A stretch of 64,000 nt of DNA, taken from contig CM034100.1 of NCBI GenBank assembly GCA_019914945.1, forward strand, positions 15,635,096 through 15,699,095, in the 5' to 3' direction. Both the position numbers and the translations under genes were made by a program. Shown here one piece after another: positions 37,055 to 50,800 of this stretch. The notes below the pieces were generated by a model that saw only the letters and a program-made list of their open reading frames with translations, was not told the origin of the DNA and made no database searches. The first letter of the stretch is position 1. Each line of letters opens with the position of its first letter. This DNA is from Typha latifolia (taxonomy: Eukaryota; Streptophyta; Magnoliopsida; Poales; Typhaceae).

Positions 37055-38287
37055 ATGGGCATCTCCATCTTCTTCTCCGCCTCCTCCTTTTTCTTCTTCT
37101 TCTTCTTCTTCTTCTTCTTCTTCCTTGTATCTTCTATCACGGCCTGTGATAGGTGTGTACATCAATCCAAAGCCACCTATTCCTCCTCTTCTCTAGCTCT
37201 CTCTGGTATATATATATATATACATATATTTTTCAAACTACCTTCAAATTTGATACGCTTTTCTTCTTGGAACTCTTAACTTAGTTTGATTCATCCTTCA
37301 TGTAGCTGGAGCTTGTGGGTATGGCTCCATGGCTTTGGGCTTCAATGGAGGGTATATTGCTGCTGGAAGCTCTTCCCTTTACAGAGAAGGAGTTGGATGT
37401 GGAGGATGCTTTCAGGTGAATTAATCTTAACTCCTCCTTCTAAATCATATCAAGACTAGCTTTATTTTTTTATGTTGTTTTTTAGCTATTTGGGATTACT
37501 GGGGTGCAGATTAGATGCAAAAATGCAAAGTTTTGCAGCAGTGGAGGGGTTAAAGTTATTCTCACAGACCTCAACAGGAGTAATCACACAGATTTCTTGC
37601 TAAGTAGTCAAGCTTTTATGGCTATGGCCAAAGCTGGGATGGCCCAGGAGATGAGGAAACTTGGAATAGTGGACATCGAGTACAAGAGGTAATAACTCCT
37701 CCCCTTATTCCACTTCTTTGGTTGAATAACTATGCCCCCACCTTATTTATTCCATTCTTTTATCAGGATATCTTGTGAGTATAAGAATAAGAACCTCTCT
37801 ATCCGAGTGGAAGAGAATAGCCGAAGGCCCAACTATTTAGCCATCAAGTTCCTTTACCAAGGAGGCCAAACTGACATTGTGGCAGTGGATGTAGCCCAGG
37901 TATCAGTCAACTGCCAACTACCGCAGTAATAGGAGTGCAATAAAGTTGAAAAATTAATAAATGACGAAGTCTTTATAATTTCAAATATTAGATTATAGTT
38001 AGGACTAAAAATTTTATTATTGTTGTTGTTATTGATAGGCCGGGATGACAAACTGGCGGTTTATGAGCCGGGACTACGGTCCGGTTTGGAGCACCGACCG
38101 GGTGCCGGCCGGACCGCTACAATTCCGAATGGTGGTCACCGGCGGCTACGACGGAAAGTGGGTATGGGCCGAGAAGGAAGTTTTGCCAGCCCAGTGGACC
38201 GCTGGCCCGGTCTACGACGTGGGGCTTCAGATCACTGATGTAGCCCAAGAGGGCTGCTATCCTTGTGATACACAAGAGTGGAAGTAA
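37055..38287 (+). CDS. Expansin-like A protein
   Basis: Five exons (37055-37205, 37306-37415, 37510-37688, 37767-37899, 38039-38287) join in phases 1, 0, 2, 0 to give 273 aa, the normal EXLA length. The N-terminus is a secretory signal containing twelve Phe (residues 12-23), cleaved probably before CDRC (31-34), the hallmark start of EXLA. The six-Cys barrel domain follows ([49 protein letters not shown]). The C-terminal grass-pollen-allergen-like domain then holds [38 protein letters not shown] and [17 protein letters not shown] proteins are cell-wall proteins; loosening activity is not established for this subfamily. A TATATA at 36992-36997 is a suitable TATA box. Confidence 0.95.
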
Positions 38288-40743
38288 GACTAATACTTCT
38301 CTGACCATCACTACTTCCCTTTTTTCTCATTTAAGAAAGATGTGGGTCGCTAACATGCTGGATTTTGTGATCTTTGCTCTTTTTTCTTCCTCCTCATTGT
38401 ACATTGAATGAGGCAGTATGATATAAGCCATAGTTGGTGTGCTTCAATTCAAAGTTCACATGCCAAGCTACTGCGAATGAGTATCTTCCACATATGAGGT
38501 CATCTCATGTGTTTGACCCCTAAAGCTGCCAAGATTGGTTGGTGTGCATCCAAATGTTTAATTAAGAGCAATCACCTTGTTATGAGTGGGGTTAGTACGT
38601 GAGATTAGATTAAACAGACAGGTTGGTGTGTGTGTGTGTGTCTTATTAGAATCATCCAGTAATCATCTCCGTTGGCTCTTTGCTGCCTTTTGACTGAGAT
38701 TGTTGGACAATTAAAGACCTAGTTAATGGAATCTAGTGGTGAATTGAACCCAAATGACTAAAATATACCCATGCAACTGAGGGATTGGTTGGGATTGTTA
38801 GTTGCCTGTCTGATTCCTGGTTTAGCAGAGCATCATGCAATGAATCTTGGTCTTTGCAAATCTCTAGATCTCTTCTTGGATTTTTCCAATGGGGATGGTG
38901 ATTGATATCCAAATGTCTCATTTGTCCTTCCTCTCTCTGTCGACTCCAAGCTTTACCAGAAGAGAACCTGAGAGGCTTGTTCGGAGATTTCTTCTATCAT
39001 TGTTCAGTAAATATCTTAGAATTTCTTTGTTAGATCAGATCGCCTCATGAGAAGATCTAGTCTATGTTTTTAATCTCCTAAATTAAGAAATAAAAATAAA
39101 TTTATAGATATAAATGTGCGATGATGCATAGAAAGCCACACGAAGAGTGTTTGAGATATACGAGCGATGTTTTACATCAAATTAAAAGTCGATAGAGAAC
39201 TGAGATTTTTTTTATAACAATAAAAAGGCATGAGTTTTTATATTAGTTTATGTAACTAGGTGTTTCTCAATTTTTTTTTAATATTGCCTCATAAATTGTG
39301 TCTAGGCTAACTGTGATCATTTAATATTTGGGGAGTCCAATGATACACAAGAGCAGCAAAACATTTTCAACGACTCTTTGATACCACAAATGATTAGTAG
39401 TCAATTCTTGCAGCAAATTTGCTCGAAAGAGCAGTTGCAACTGAGCAGGTTTTCCATCAGTTTCAATTGATGGTAACTTTAGATAAACAAAGGCAACATC
39501 ATCAAAGTTTCAGTAGATATTGGCAACCAACCTTATTTGACAATCACCTACAATAGAAGTCCAATTTTTTGGCCCATATCTTATAATTGGAAGACTAAGA
39601 ATATATCTAATATAATATAATAGAGTGATCTATAGTTCTGGGCCATTATATGATGCACCCAACCCAATTTATTTATATGGTTGCAGCCCAATAGCGGCCC
39701 ATTAATGGCCCAAGATCATCTTGTCCATTAATAGTATTAGGATAAGTTTGTGGTTGCATGAGAATGAAATGAATAATAGCCAACCATGCAATGCAAAAAA
39801 AAAATTCAATCTGACATGGAACCAGAAACCAATCATATCCATAATCCATTTCATCTCTTATGCCCACGAAAGGGAGAGAGAATAAAATAAAAGCATTGGA
39901 CTTCGACTTATCCGGTGGATTCTTCTTCTCAGAAAAATACTTATCCGACCTCGTGGACAGTGCGCCATAAAAAAGGCCCCTCCTCCCCTTCGATTACCTC
40001 GTCCGACGAAGCTACCGGAGCGCGACACGTGTCGCACGTACTCGACAAGAGGTGACGTGGGCTAATGCTGGCCACTAGGTAGCTGCCACGGGACCTCGAC
40101 CCACGTAAGCAGGCAGGGTTTATCCGGATCACAACTTCCTGCCACGTCCGCGATCCATAGCCTGCTGACGCGTGGCCGGGCCTCGTCGTACGGTGGATAA
40201 GGCGATGGGCCCCGGTGTGCGGTGCTCGTTGCTGCGTGCCACGTCATCGTCATGCAACTGGGGTGGACGGTGATAAGAGATTAAAGACAACGTAAGTTAA
40301 GGCGGGTTTAATCAAAATTTTCAATGATATAACATTATGATTAGAGGATAAATCTTATTTCTTGTTTACTTTTAAAGATCTTAAGCCATTTTTTTCAATA
40401 CAAAAAGAAAAAAAAGAAAAAAAATCGAAGATCATATCATATCTGCTAAAAAGGATCAGTTATGCCACGTGGCATATCGAACTCGGTGGCGTAGCCAAGT
40501 TGTCACCGTGGACCCACCACTGAAACCTTTAACGCTTTCCTTTTCGTTTCCCTCCCGATTCCCCCCCCCCCCTCTTCTCCCGAACCGCTTCTTTTTTAAA
40601 GCTCCCCAAATCCCGGAGTCTAGACTCCACTTCTTCTTTCTCTTTACCCTCTCGTACAAGTAGAGGACGCGAAGACGAGAGACTGACTGGGTTCCTTCGT
40701 CTTCCTCGGTCCCTCGGCTTGGCTTCGGTGCTTGTGATGAGAG
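38288..40743. other. EXLA 3' flank and ESV1 upstream region
   Basis: No additional gene is seen. The right part (about 39900-40480) is GC-rich with many ACGT cores: CGACACGTGTCG at 40023-40034, TGACGTGG at 40053-40060, CCACGT at 40101-40106, GCCACGTCA at 40238 onward, and TATGCCACGTGGCATA at 40461-40476. Confidence 0.6.
40461..40476. promoter_or_regulatory. G-box palindrome upstream of ESV1
   Basis: TATGCCACGTGGCATA is a perfect 16-bp palindrome centred on CACGTG with the GCCACGTGGC flanks favoured by plant bZIP and some bHLH factors. It lies about 270 bp before the ESV1 start codon. Light-, clock- or ABA-linked control is inference. Confidence 0.6.
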
Positions 40744-43700
40744 ATGGCCGCGAGCTCGAGAGGGCTGGTGGCTCCACCACTCCCCCTTTGGCCGAGGCGC
40801 ACTGTGGCCGCCGGGATCCGCAGCTCCCGCCCCAGCTCCGCGTACGGGAAGTTTGCTAAGGCGGAAGAATGGCGGCTTGACAGTAGAAGGAGCTTGAGGA
40901 GGGTTCCGTCTATGCCCTTCCCTTCCCCTCGGTATGAAATCACAATGTTTTGATATTTTATTCTTGACTCGATGGCGCTCGCGGTAGCGTTTTGATCTTG
41001 TTTGGTGATGGTAATTTACAAAAAGATTTGGTTTTTAATTGCGGGTAAAAGTAGGCTTGTTTTTTTTTTTTCTAATTTGGTTTCATTTCGTTTTAATTTC
41101 TATTTCTATTGCTGGACACCAAACTGAGGTACATTACTCTGTTTAATAAACAAAATCTTTATTCCAAGTGTGTGGCTGTCTGTCATAGACTTTTGTTGGT
41201 CAATCTCCACTTCTTTAGTTTCTACATAGAATTTAGAGGCTAGGCTAAGTTGCAACTTTGACAGAGAAAGGCATGTTCTCACTGATTTCAATTATGTTTC
41301 CTTAATCAGCATGCACAAGGATTAAAAGAGGGACAATTATAATAAAGAAGTTATATATTTTGGAGTCGTTCCTCATTAATCGGGAATTAAGAGTAACATC
41401 TACAAATTTTGATTCTTTTACAAGTTGAAATCATAATCTTGTCATTTTTTATGTTGCCTTCGGGATCGGATATCAGAGGCTTAGTACTATGCCTCATAGG
41501 TAGCAAAATTAAATTTAATAATTAACGCATAAATACTGCTTTAAAGATTTTATTGCTTTTGTTATGATGGTGTAGTTTCAAATAATCCTTGATAAATGTT
41601 TTCTTCATTATTATAGATCTCAACGGTTGTTCAAAAGACAAGGCTTTTATCCCCAATGCAGTCCAAAATCTTCTCCTCCTCGGTCTCGTGATATTCCACC
41701 TAAAAGAGGTTTATTCCATTGCTCCATATCGATTTGGTAATTTTTGAATAATCTTGTAAACGAGGCTGCAAAGATGGGCTGCACTTTTTTGTTTTTAGAT
41801 TCTGTTCCATCAAGAGTCATTTTGAGGCATACGCTTTGGAATATCTAACTTATGTGCCACGGTTTTCTTTCCAACAACAGAAAGCACCATACTTTATAAT
41901 TTGTTTTCACCGATGGAACTTTTAAAGAAGTATTTAATCTTTGACATCTTACTTACAGACACCGGGATTGCTAGTGAGAAGGATTGGGGAATCAACTTGC
42001 TAGATGAACACGTTAATGAGTCTGGCATTAATGAAGATGGCGGCACGTGGTATAGGGAAAGTGGAGAAGACCTAGGTGATAATGGACATAGATGTCGTTG
42101 GGCAAGGATGGGAGGTCAAAGTCATGATGGTTCCTCCGAATGGAAAGAGACTGTATGTTTCTGCTACCTTGGGAGTTTGATCACTGTCAATACTACATAT
42201 TTTTGATATTATGGTACCTATGTAGATAAAATATGGAGATCTTTTTTCTTATTCAGTGGCTTGTTATAAATCTTATCTTGTGAAAATTATTCGATTTCTA
42301 TCCTTTTCTCTTACAAAAACCTTATTTAATGTTTGATAATGGAACAACAAAATGGTTTCATATTGTTATTTTTCTCTGCTTGAACACTAATAAGGCTACA
42401 CTAATTCCCTGCTGCTGTTAAACGTCAATGTAAACGTCATATTGTTACTTTGTAAACGTTCAAATCACTTTCTTGCTTTAAAGAAATAATTTGGCCTTAA
42501 AGATGTTATACTTCTTGTTTTGTTCCCATTTAAAAGAGACAAACTGCATTGACTGTGGGAAGCCAAATAACTTAGAATTGAGTGAAATTAAACACTTTAA
42601 GTGAAATTTTATCTCTTTTGGCTGAAGCTCCACAACTAGATGAGGTTTGTGATGGCACCAGCAGAAACTTTAAAAGCTACTATTGGCTTTTGTATGGTTA
42701 CAAGTTACAACTGGACAAAATTTTGAATCTTTGATCTTATGGTCTTCTCCTTGGTTTAATCTTTCACAAACGTTTCTCTCTCCATTAGATTGTTATGCCA
42801 TATAAAGACTAGCTCTAGACAAAGGTAAACTATAAGTGTGCATTGCTTATTACAATATGTATGTCCATGAATGATTTACTTTTTCTTATTTTACTTGGCA
42901 GTGGTGGGAGAAAAGTGACTGGACTGGATACAAAGAATTAGGTAATTTTTCTCCATGATTTCAACACATGTTGATCAGTTCTCTTGGTTGGTACTCCTGC
43001 ACTTTGTTGAGAAAATTTATCTTCATTCTGTCATCCAAAGAGATAGATAAATACTTCTGATGCGAAAGGTTTACTCCACCAGATGTTTTGGCTCATGTTC
43101 TGCAGTTCTAAAATTGAACATGTAATGCTGCTTCATTTTGAAAACTTGTTTATTCGACCAGAATGTATTTATAGTTAAACGTAACTTTTCACTTCCTTCC
43201 ATTAATTTTGATAAACTTTACCGATTTGATTTCATCTTCATGATTGCAAGAAAGTTTTGGCCTTTCTGTAGAATATGCAGAGCACTAGTGGTTATCTAAA
43301 CAAATAATGTTTATGTCTATGATGTATCTCAACTGTGTTTATCTATCTATACACAAAATTTGCTTGACCCTGATAAATCAACTTCTTCAGACTTAATGTT
43401 ATGCTCTTAGTACTATCAGTGGGCTAGAGGCTATTATCATTTTTATCAAAATTTTCTTTAGGTGCGGAAAAGTCTGGAAAAAATGCTGATGGCGATGTAT
43501 GGTGGGAAACATGGAAAGAAGTTCTTTACCAAGACGAATGGAGGTATAACAATATTGAATATGATACCAAATGCAGCTGGGTTACCAGTTAGCAAATTCT
43601 ACATTTACTTATTTCTTTGGTATGCATAGTATATGAAAAGATTTCTTTTTGTGCCCTTTGGGTAATATCGGAAGAAAATTAACCTTGCATATATCAATTT

Positions 43701-46276
43701 CTTGAGAAGCATGCGTGCAGACTTTCAGGAAAGAAATGAATATCCATGAAAAGCACAATAACAGTAGGGTGTGATCATGTAATCAGTGTAGGTATGTTTA
43801 CCACCCCGTGGAGTACAAGAAAGAAAGGAGCAACTCCGTTCTAAGACTAAACATATCAAGTTTGAGCATGATGTTTAATCCTCTTCTATATGTATGACAA
43901 ATGTGCATGCATATTTAAAGTCTTGGGTTCTTTTCACATACCTTTCACTATATAAGGGTGTTTGTGGAGCTCTGTTTCCTCTCTTTTGATGATGTGAAAT
44001 ATCAGAGGAAATTTTGACTAGTAGCCTTAAGTTGGATGACTGGGTAAGAAACTTATAGGAATAGTATGTTTGTTACAGCAAAATTAATTTTCTCTAGTGA
44101 CATTGATTCACCAAAAGAGCCTCAATTTCAACTGCAGTAATCTTGCAAGAATAGAGAGGAGTGCAGAAAAACAAGCAAAATCAGGCATTGAAAATGCTGG
44201 ATGGTATGAAAGATGGTAAGGAACATGACAAGATATGCCTCTGTGATATGCTTTCTTATCCGGGTTTAGGAATTCTTTTTATATTTCGGTCATCTATGGG
44301 AGTATTGGTTCTGGATAACGAAAATCTATTGCTTCTAGGTGGGAAAAGTATGACGCAAAAGGTTGGACAGAGAAAGGAGCTCATAAGTATGGAAGATTGA
44401 ATGAACAATCCTGGTGGGAGAAGTGGGGAGAGCATTATGATGGGAGAGGCTTTGTACTCAAATGGTTAGTTTGCCTTTTACTAGTCAGTTCTTCTATCAT
44501 CCAATAAAAGGTTTACTTTTCAAACAAATTATGAATAGGAAGCTAAGCTTTCCTAGTCCATTATTGATAGTTCACACCATGCTACAGTAGAGGTATGCAC
44601 AAGTAGAGAAAGGTGCTCGATATGTTGGTTAGACACTAATGCACTTCATGTCTGTATGTGTTTCTGTTTATAACTACCATATACATGCATGTACAACACA
44701 GATCTGCACACATATTGCAAATATACTTTCAACTTGCTTAGCCAAATTCCTCTTTTTTTCACAGGACAGATAAATGGGCAGAGACAGAATTAGGCACCAG
44801 ATGGGGAGACAAATGGGAGGAAAAGTTTTGTGCTGGCATAGGTTCACGACATGGGGAGACATGGCATGTATCTCCTACTGGTGATCGTACGTGTTTTCTT
44901 CTTCAATAGGGACATAAATTCCTCACTTTTCCATAGTGACGATCCTATAGTTCACCCTTCACTCTCAGTGTTCAAAAGTGCAATATAATTTCTTCAGTAT
45001 GCAATTGGTATCCTTCAATGTTCGCAGCTACATTCTATGTTTACTTGTAGTTAGAAACAAAGTTCTATCATCAAGCGTTACAGTTCAGGTAAACAAGTAC
45101 TGATAGTGGCTCCTGTCATGTTGTTCTTGTCTTATACAAATATTATGTTAAAATTTCACGGTGAGATAACTGATAATCAGTTAGCAAACATACTGAAGGA
45201 GCATGATGGAGTTTTGCCCACTAAAAATGCTTGCATCTTTTCTTTGTTTTCTTAATATTTTTTTTTCATCGTTTCACTTGATTCTTTTGCTTTTCAGGGT
45301 GGTCAAGAACGTGGGGAGAAGAGCACTTTGGGAATGGGTATGGCTAGGATCTTATCATTACATTTCTTAATATGAATCAACATAGTAGTATAACCTCAAT
45401 AAATTCTATCTGATTCAACTCACCCTCCTTTTCTACTCCAAGCATGTTTCTTTTCTTTTCCGCTCTATCACCTACAGAAGCTTCCTACTTTGCTGAAGAG
45501 CATTTTTTTTTGTCCTGACTGTCATGTCTTGACTCTCAGAAATGACAAAGACCAAGTCTCAGAAATGACTCAGAAAAATGACGAGTAATAACAGCTGGTG
45601 TCCTTAATATGTATATTTCCTCACAATTTTGCCCATGACAGTATATGAATATATGGTTGCAAAAAGAAACTTGTTCTAATTCAACATATCATACGTGAAG
45701 TCACGGGCAGAGCCGATTACATCAATACATCAAGTGACCTGCTTAGAGAGCAGTGATGCCTAGCACTTCCAAACTACCAAAATATATTGAGTCAGTATCA
45801 GGCCTATTCTTGCAAATAGCAGAGCAAAGCTGCAATTTTCTAGACTTCAATTCTTGATATTTCGCACAAGGACACATGGCCCCTTGTTCCTTCTATGAGA
45901 CACTTCAATTCTTGACTTTAGCTGTTTACTTTGTTACAGGAAAGTACACAAATATGGTAAAAGCACAACAGTTGAAAGCTGGGATATTGTTGTGGATGAA
46001 GAGACCTACTATGAGTAAGATGACTCAGTTTCACTCTCTCTCAGTTCTCCTAGGCTTTGAATCTTCTGCATAACTACTCTCATGCTACAGAAGTTGAATT
46101 AACACTTGTTTTCTCATTAAAGGGCTGAACCACACTATGGATGGGCGGATGTCGTCGGAGATTCTACACAATTGCTGTCAATACAACCTCAAGAAAGGCC
46201 ACCAGGGGTGTTCCCAGTTCTTGATTTCGGCTCTTCACTGCCGCAGACCGAAGATCCTCCCACCTGCTCATTGTGA
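40744..46276 (+). CDS. ESV1: EARLY STARVATION 1-like starch-binding protein
   Basis: Eleven exons (40744-40931, 41617-41708, 41959-42152, 42902-42941, 43462-43543, 44138-44215, 44339-44464, 44765-44886, 45298-45337, 45940-46014, 46123-46276) join with consistent phases to give 396 aa. The N-terminus (MAASSRGLVAPPLPLWPRR, Ser/Arg-rich, few acids) looks like a plastid transit peptide. The body is the Trp-rich repeat domain of ESV1/LESV: WWEKSDWTGYKELG, DVWWETWKEVLYQDEWS, NEQSWWEKWGEHYDGRG, TDKWAETELGTRWGDKWEEK and DRWSRTWGEEHFGNG. It ends with HYGWADVVGDSTQLLSIQP and a Pro-rich tail. In Arabidopsis ESV1 and LESV bind and organise starch glucans so that starch is not used too early at night. The length fits ESV1 (about 426 aa) better than LESV (about 578 aa). 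Confidence 0.9.
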
Positions 46277-46709
46277 AGAGTTGCAGGAAGTCCTAAATTT
46301 TTGTTGGACTCCAATGTTTATTTTTTTTGTTTCACTTTTATTGTATAAGACCCTCCCCGGTATCTAATTTATTCAGCTCTCATCAGTTTCGTTCATCAGT
46401 TGGAGTTGTCCTTTCTTTGTGGCATTTGTATTTCTCCTTTCATATCTTGGAGCTTAAAAGATATATCAGATTGCAGGGTTGATAAATCGAATACCCATGA
46501 ATTACCAAGAATAACGATGGCACTTCTATTTCATTTTTATTATTTTATTTTATTTTTTGCTACTGTAACTCAAATTACAAGAGGCTTTTTTCTCCATATA
46601 ACAAGCATCAAATAACCAAATACACCAAATATTAAAGTAAAAAAAACACTAAACGCACCAAATCAAAAACAATTGAAAGAGGAAAGAATCATGACCTTAT
46701 GCTTGTAAT
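46277..46709. other. Convergent 3' region
   Basis: This lies between the 3' ends of ESV1 (+) and the next gene (-). It is T-rich then A-rich with no further gene, and both 3' UTRs must fit here. Confidence 0.5.
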
Positions 46710-47030
46710 TTATATCCTCCGATCCAATCTAGTGCTACTAACAGAGGACTTCTGTGCACAGGCTAAAACCGTCACCTTCTTCATCTCCTTCCTACTCCTC
46801 CCCGGCGCCGACCTTCTAACCCCTTCAGCATTCTTCCAATTCCTTCTCTTCGCCAATTCGACCGCGACAGGGGGTTCTTGCGCAACCTTCTCCTCTGCCG
46901 TCTCCCGTTTCTTTCTCTTGAGCCTCTCGTTCCTCCGAGCCGAGTAGAGCTCATACAACCTCCCTCTCTCAAACAAAGGGCTAGTTTCAGTACCCAAAAC
47001 CTCACGGTTTCCTGTGACTCCTTTCGCCAT
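46710..47030 (-). CDS. Small basic plant protein, function unknown
   Basis: A single exon of 106 aa starts MAKGVTGNREVLGTETSPLF. The segment ERGRLYELYSARRNERLKRK resembles a conserved stretch that I associate with uncharacterised plant proteins; this is recollection, not a search. The rest is Lys/Arg-rich (AVELAKRRNWKNAEGVRRS, GRSRKEMKK) without a signal peptide or membrane segment, which suggests a nuclear or nucleic-acid-associated protein. A plus-strand frame overlaps it but looks like a shadow. It is convergent with ESV1. Confidence 0.55.
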   Translation of the reverse strand: MAKGVTGNREVLGTETSPLFERGRLYELYSARRNERLKRKKRETAEEKVAQEPPVAVELAKRRNWKNAEGVRRSAPGRSRKEMKKVTVLACAQKSSVSSTRLDRRI

Positions 47031-47806
47031 TGCCGCCAGCTCCGGGAAGTGGGCCTCTGTGGTACTGCTGGCTGGAAGGACAGGGGAAAAATCGGATCTT
47101 TTAACAGATTAGAAACAGAAATGGACAAGTTTTGGAAGAGGGGAAGATTGAAATGGGCAGTTGGGTGTTACAACCTGGTGGTGGGGTTCGAACTGGGCGA
47201 GGGCGTAGACGACGATGAGATACGGGTAGAGGTGATCTTCGATCCATTAGAGACCTCCGATAAATACAAAAGGGGATGGGAAGTGGAGAGATTTTGATGG
47301 AATAATATGGAGGATGGAGGATGGAGGATGGAGGTGAGATTGGATAGTGACGAACTGTACCCTTTCTGGCTTTCTATGAGTAGTTATACTTTGTTTTGAT
47401 TTCTTTCCCACTTTATCTATCCTGTTCAAGTTTAGCCAGCCGCCAGGACGATGAGTTTTCTTTAAATAGATGGAGGATCTTTTTAAATTATAACTAAAAG
47501 TAGTACTTAGAGAAGATAATGATTGATTTTATCTTGTATTATTCTGCGGCTCTCGCTGGTTCAGATTTTTAATAGCCCAAGAAATCGATTGAATCTATCT
47601 GTACAATCTACCAAAAGGAGGAGAAAGAATACATATTGGCATGTCTACATGAATGGTGTCAAACAGTTGAATAGAAGAAAAATAAAACATAAAGGATACT
47701 ATTACAATCAACAGATCTAATTTATTCACGGAAACCACTAGATATTACGACACGGTCCTGGAGATCATATCATGACCAGAGACTCACTGCCAAGGAATTC
47801 AGCATC
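47031..47806. other. Upstream region of the small basic gene; PEF 3' flank
   Basis: A short tandem repeat of ggatggag units lies at about 47308-47333. No further gene is seen. The penta-EF-hand stop codon is at 47807-47809 on the minus strand. Confidence 0.5.
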
Positions 47807-50800
47807 TTATATCCTGCAGTTCGCCGCTGAAGAAAGAAATAATACTATGCATGAATGAATTTGTAAGAAAGAATAATGTACAGAGTTGCAAACAAATTTA
47901 GCACCATGTCACATATTGTTTGGGTTTACAGGGAACAGAGGGCTAAACTAATAGACCTTGAGTTTGATATATATATATATATATATAGTTTTTTAAGTGC
48001 TTTAGAAGATGATCGCTATGTGTTATTCATCTAAAAAGATTATGCAGTGAGTCAACGAAAATAAAAACAAGAAATACAAATAGATCTACTAAAACTGCAT
48101 GAACAAGCAAAAGAGCACACTCACTGCAGTAGACGAACTGGTTAAAATCCAATGTCACTCTTCCTTCCTTACTTGTGTCGAAGGAGTTGAACAAATTCCT
48201 GCAGACACAGCAGATAGATGAATTATATACTTAAGTAACAGGCTTAAAACCATTTTGGGTGTAAAACCAAAAAACAAAAATCCAAATGAAGTTATGTATC
48301 AATGTCATATACAATGCAGCAGCATCAAGGATAGCAGCATCCCATGGATTCATGCATCTGTTTTTACAAATTAGGCGGATATAATTCTTGCTTCATAATC
48401 TACCAAACATTGCCATTCTCATCAGGTTTTATGACTACAATGCAATAAAATCTTCACATTCATAATACAAAACTAGAAAATAAGATGGGCAAAGAAGGTA
48501 CAATGTTCAGTGAATTTATACATGAAGCTTCATCCTAGTATCCTACCAGAATAATCAATGAGAAAAAATAAAATAAAATGGTTCAAGTTAATGTACTGTC
48601 TCTTAGATGGAAATCAGTGTTGAATGATCAAAATCATGCACAAACTAATTAGCTTAAAGATAAAGATTATAATGTACAAAATGAGTTGTCATCAAGTATT
48701 ATAATATACGTACCGAGCTGACTGTACAAATATACAAAGAGATATGAACTCATCCAACCGAACCATTCCCATCTTGTTCTTATCGAAGCTCTAAGTACAA
48801 TCAAAAGAAATGTCAATATTTTTCAAGAAATAAAAAAAAGCATATGAAAAGGAGATGATCAGATAGCAGAGCTGCAGTAGCAAGAAAAAGTAATTATGGA
48901 CATATACTTCAATTTACATTAAGATTTCTTCTCATGATCAACAATTTTAATTATAGCCAAGAATATTACTTTCCTATACAATAATACTAGGACAGGTACG
49001 CAGCCTTGATACTGTTGTCCCCGAGGCTAGAAGATTACAGGATTTCCATTAAATCCATATACTTCAAAGTTCAAAGGACCTACTATAATCCCTTCATCAT
49101 TTTCATGTAGTATAATGATGTGATCTTAGTATCCCAACCATTTGTTTGCTTTTATACAAACAAACTTTCATCCATTTGCAACTAACTGGAAAAGTAAAAG
49201 GAGATATACATAAATTCAAGTATTTCATCTTTGATTCTTTATCCAATAACGGAGTACGCCAAGTACCTCACATACTGTGTAGAAGGCTGGTGAATCGAGG
49301 GAAAAGCCAAGTTTGAGTAATGCCTGTAATGATGTTTCATAGAAGATGATCAACTTAGCATTTACAGAAAAAGAAGATGAAGAGAACTTAAACAAATAAA
49401 ACAATGAGTGTATCATGCAAGAAAAAGTCATGGTAAAATGTATTTACAGGTGCAAACAGGTCAGATATAAAGTTATCCATGTTAGCACCAAGGCATGACA
49501 TAATATGCACTTACAACAGTATTCACCAAGCTTTCCTGAAAAATATACTAATAGAATTTATGAATTAACTTGTTTTAATAGCGTGTCTTGGTATAGGAGG
49601 CTATAAAGGTCTCTCACAAAGAAATATCTACAGAAGGAATGTGCTGATTGTTGCAAATAGGTGTCATGCGAAGGCTTTATCCATGTTGGTAAAAAGTTAT
49701 GACATCAGTTGCACAAATGATAATAATTCATCAGCATTTCGTGAAAGAATAAAAATAACTGGTTTACAAAAGCAAATTCTTGGTACACACATGAGGAAGG
49801 ATTCCAAGGTCCTACAAGCGATTTGCGGCCCCCATGCCTATTTGGAACCACTCCAATAAGTGAGACTAGCTTGATATGAGCGAGTCTGAAATAACAGGTT
49901 GCTATGTTGGTTTTTGACGTGAGAAAGAAGTGATGCAGTCTGATCTACTTTAATGAGACAAATATGTTGTTGTAAATAACTTACTATTGAACTCAAAGTG
50001 AGTGTTGCTTTTGTTCTTTACAAATCACTATGCATTATATCATAATAAAAATTGTACCTTGATCCAATTACTAACTTCCTGACAGAGTATTTACAACCAT
50101 AAAATTAAGATGGACACTCAGTAATATCTGATTCAAGAGTAATACAGGAAAAGATTAAAAGAATGCTAAAGAGGATAAAAGAAACTTGACAGACATTTTT
50201 CTTTTCAAAACAAGAGCAATCCAAAGATTATTATGTCATTAATCTAAATTGTAGACTGTCTTGATTAATAGTACTTCAATGGGCATCAGTTGCAAAATAT
50301 TGACAACTATAGTACCTCATAAACATCATCTGGCTGGAGAAATCCACGTCCCCTACATAGGAAGCAAACATAAAGTAAAAGAAGATTTAAGGCAAACTTC
50401 ATGTTGTATCAGAATTCAACACAATGAGAGTTTTGAAGACCTTAGATGAATCACAGAATAGGTCAATATAGGTTGGCACCAGGGGTTTACGCCCCTATTA
50501 CAGTGTTGATACACTGGAAATCCTTGCAGTGGAGAATAACCCATAAGACAGCAAACTGCAGGATATCTCTACACATATGTAGATAAACTCCTGTTCTAGT
50601 TCATTGTTATTGTTATGATTATATCTCTCAGAAATATACAATGCAAGAGGCTATCCTTGAATCTAGGTATTCTGTTGTTGGAGTTCCAGACATTTGTTAC
50701 AGACCTAAGCACTTCCCACCTGTGCAGCCGAAAAACTAGGGGATCTGATCACATTGAATCTACTTATGCTATTAGTTTTATACATGAAAATATCTAATCA

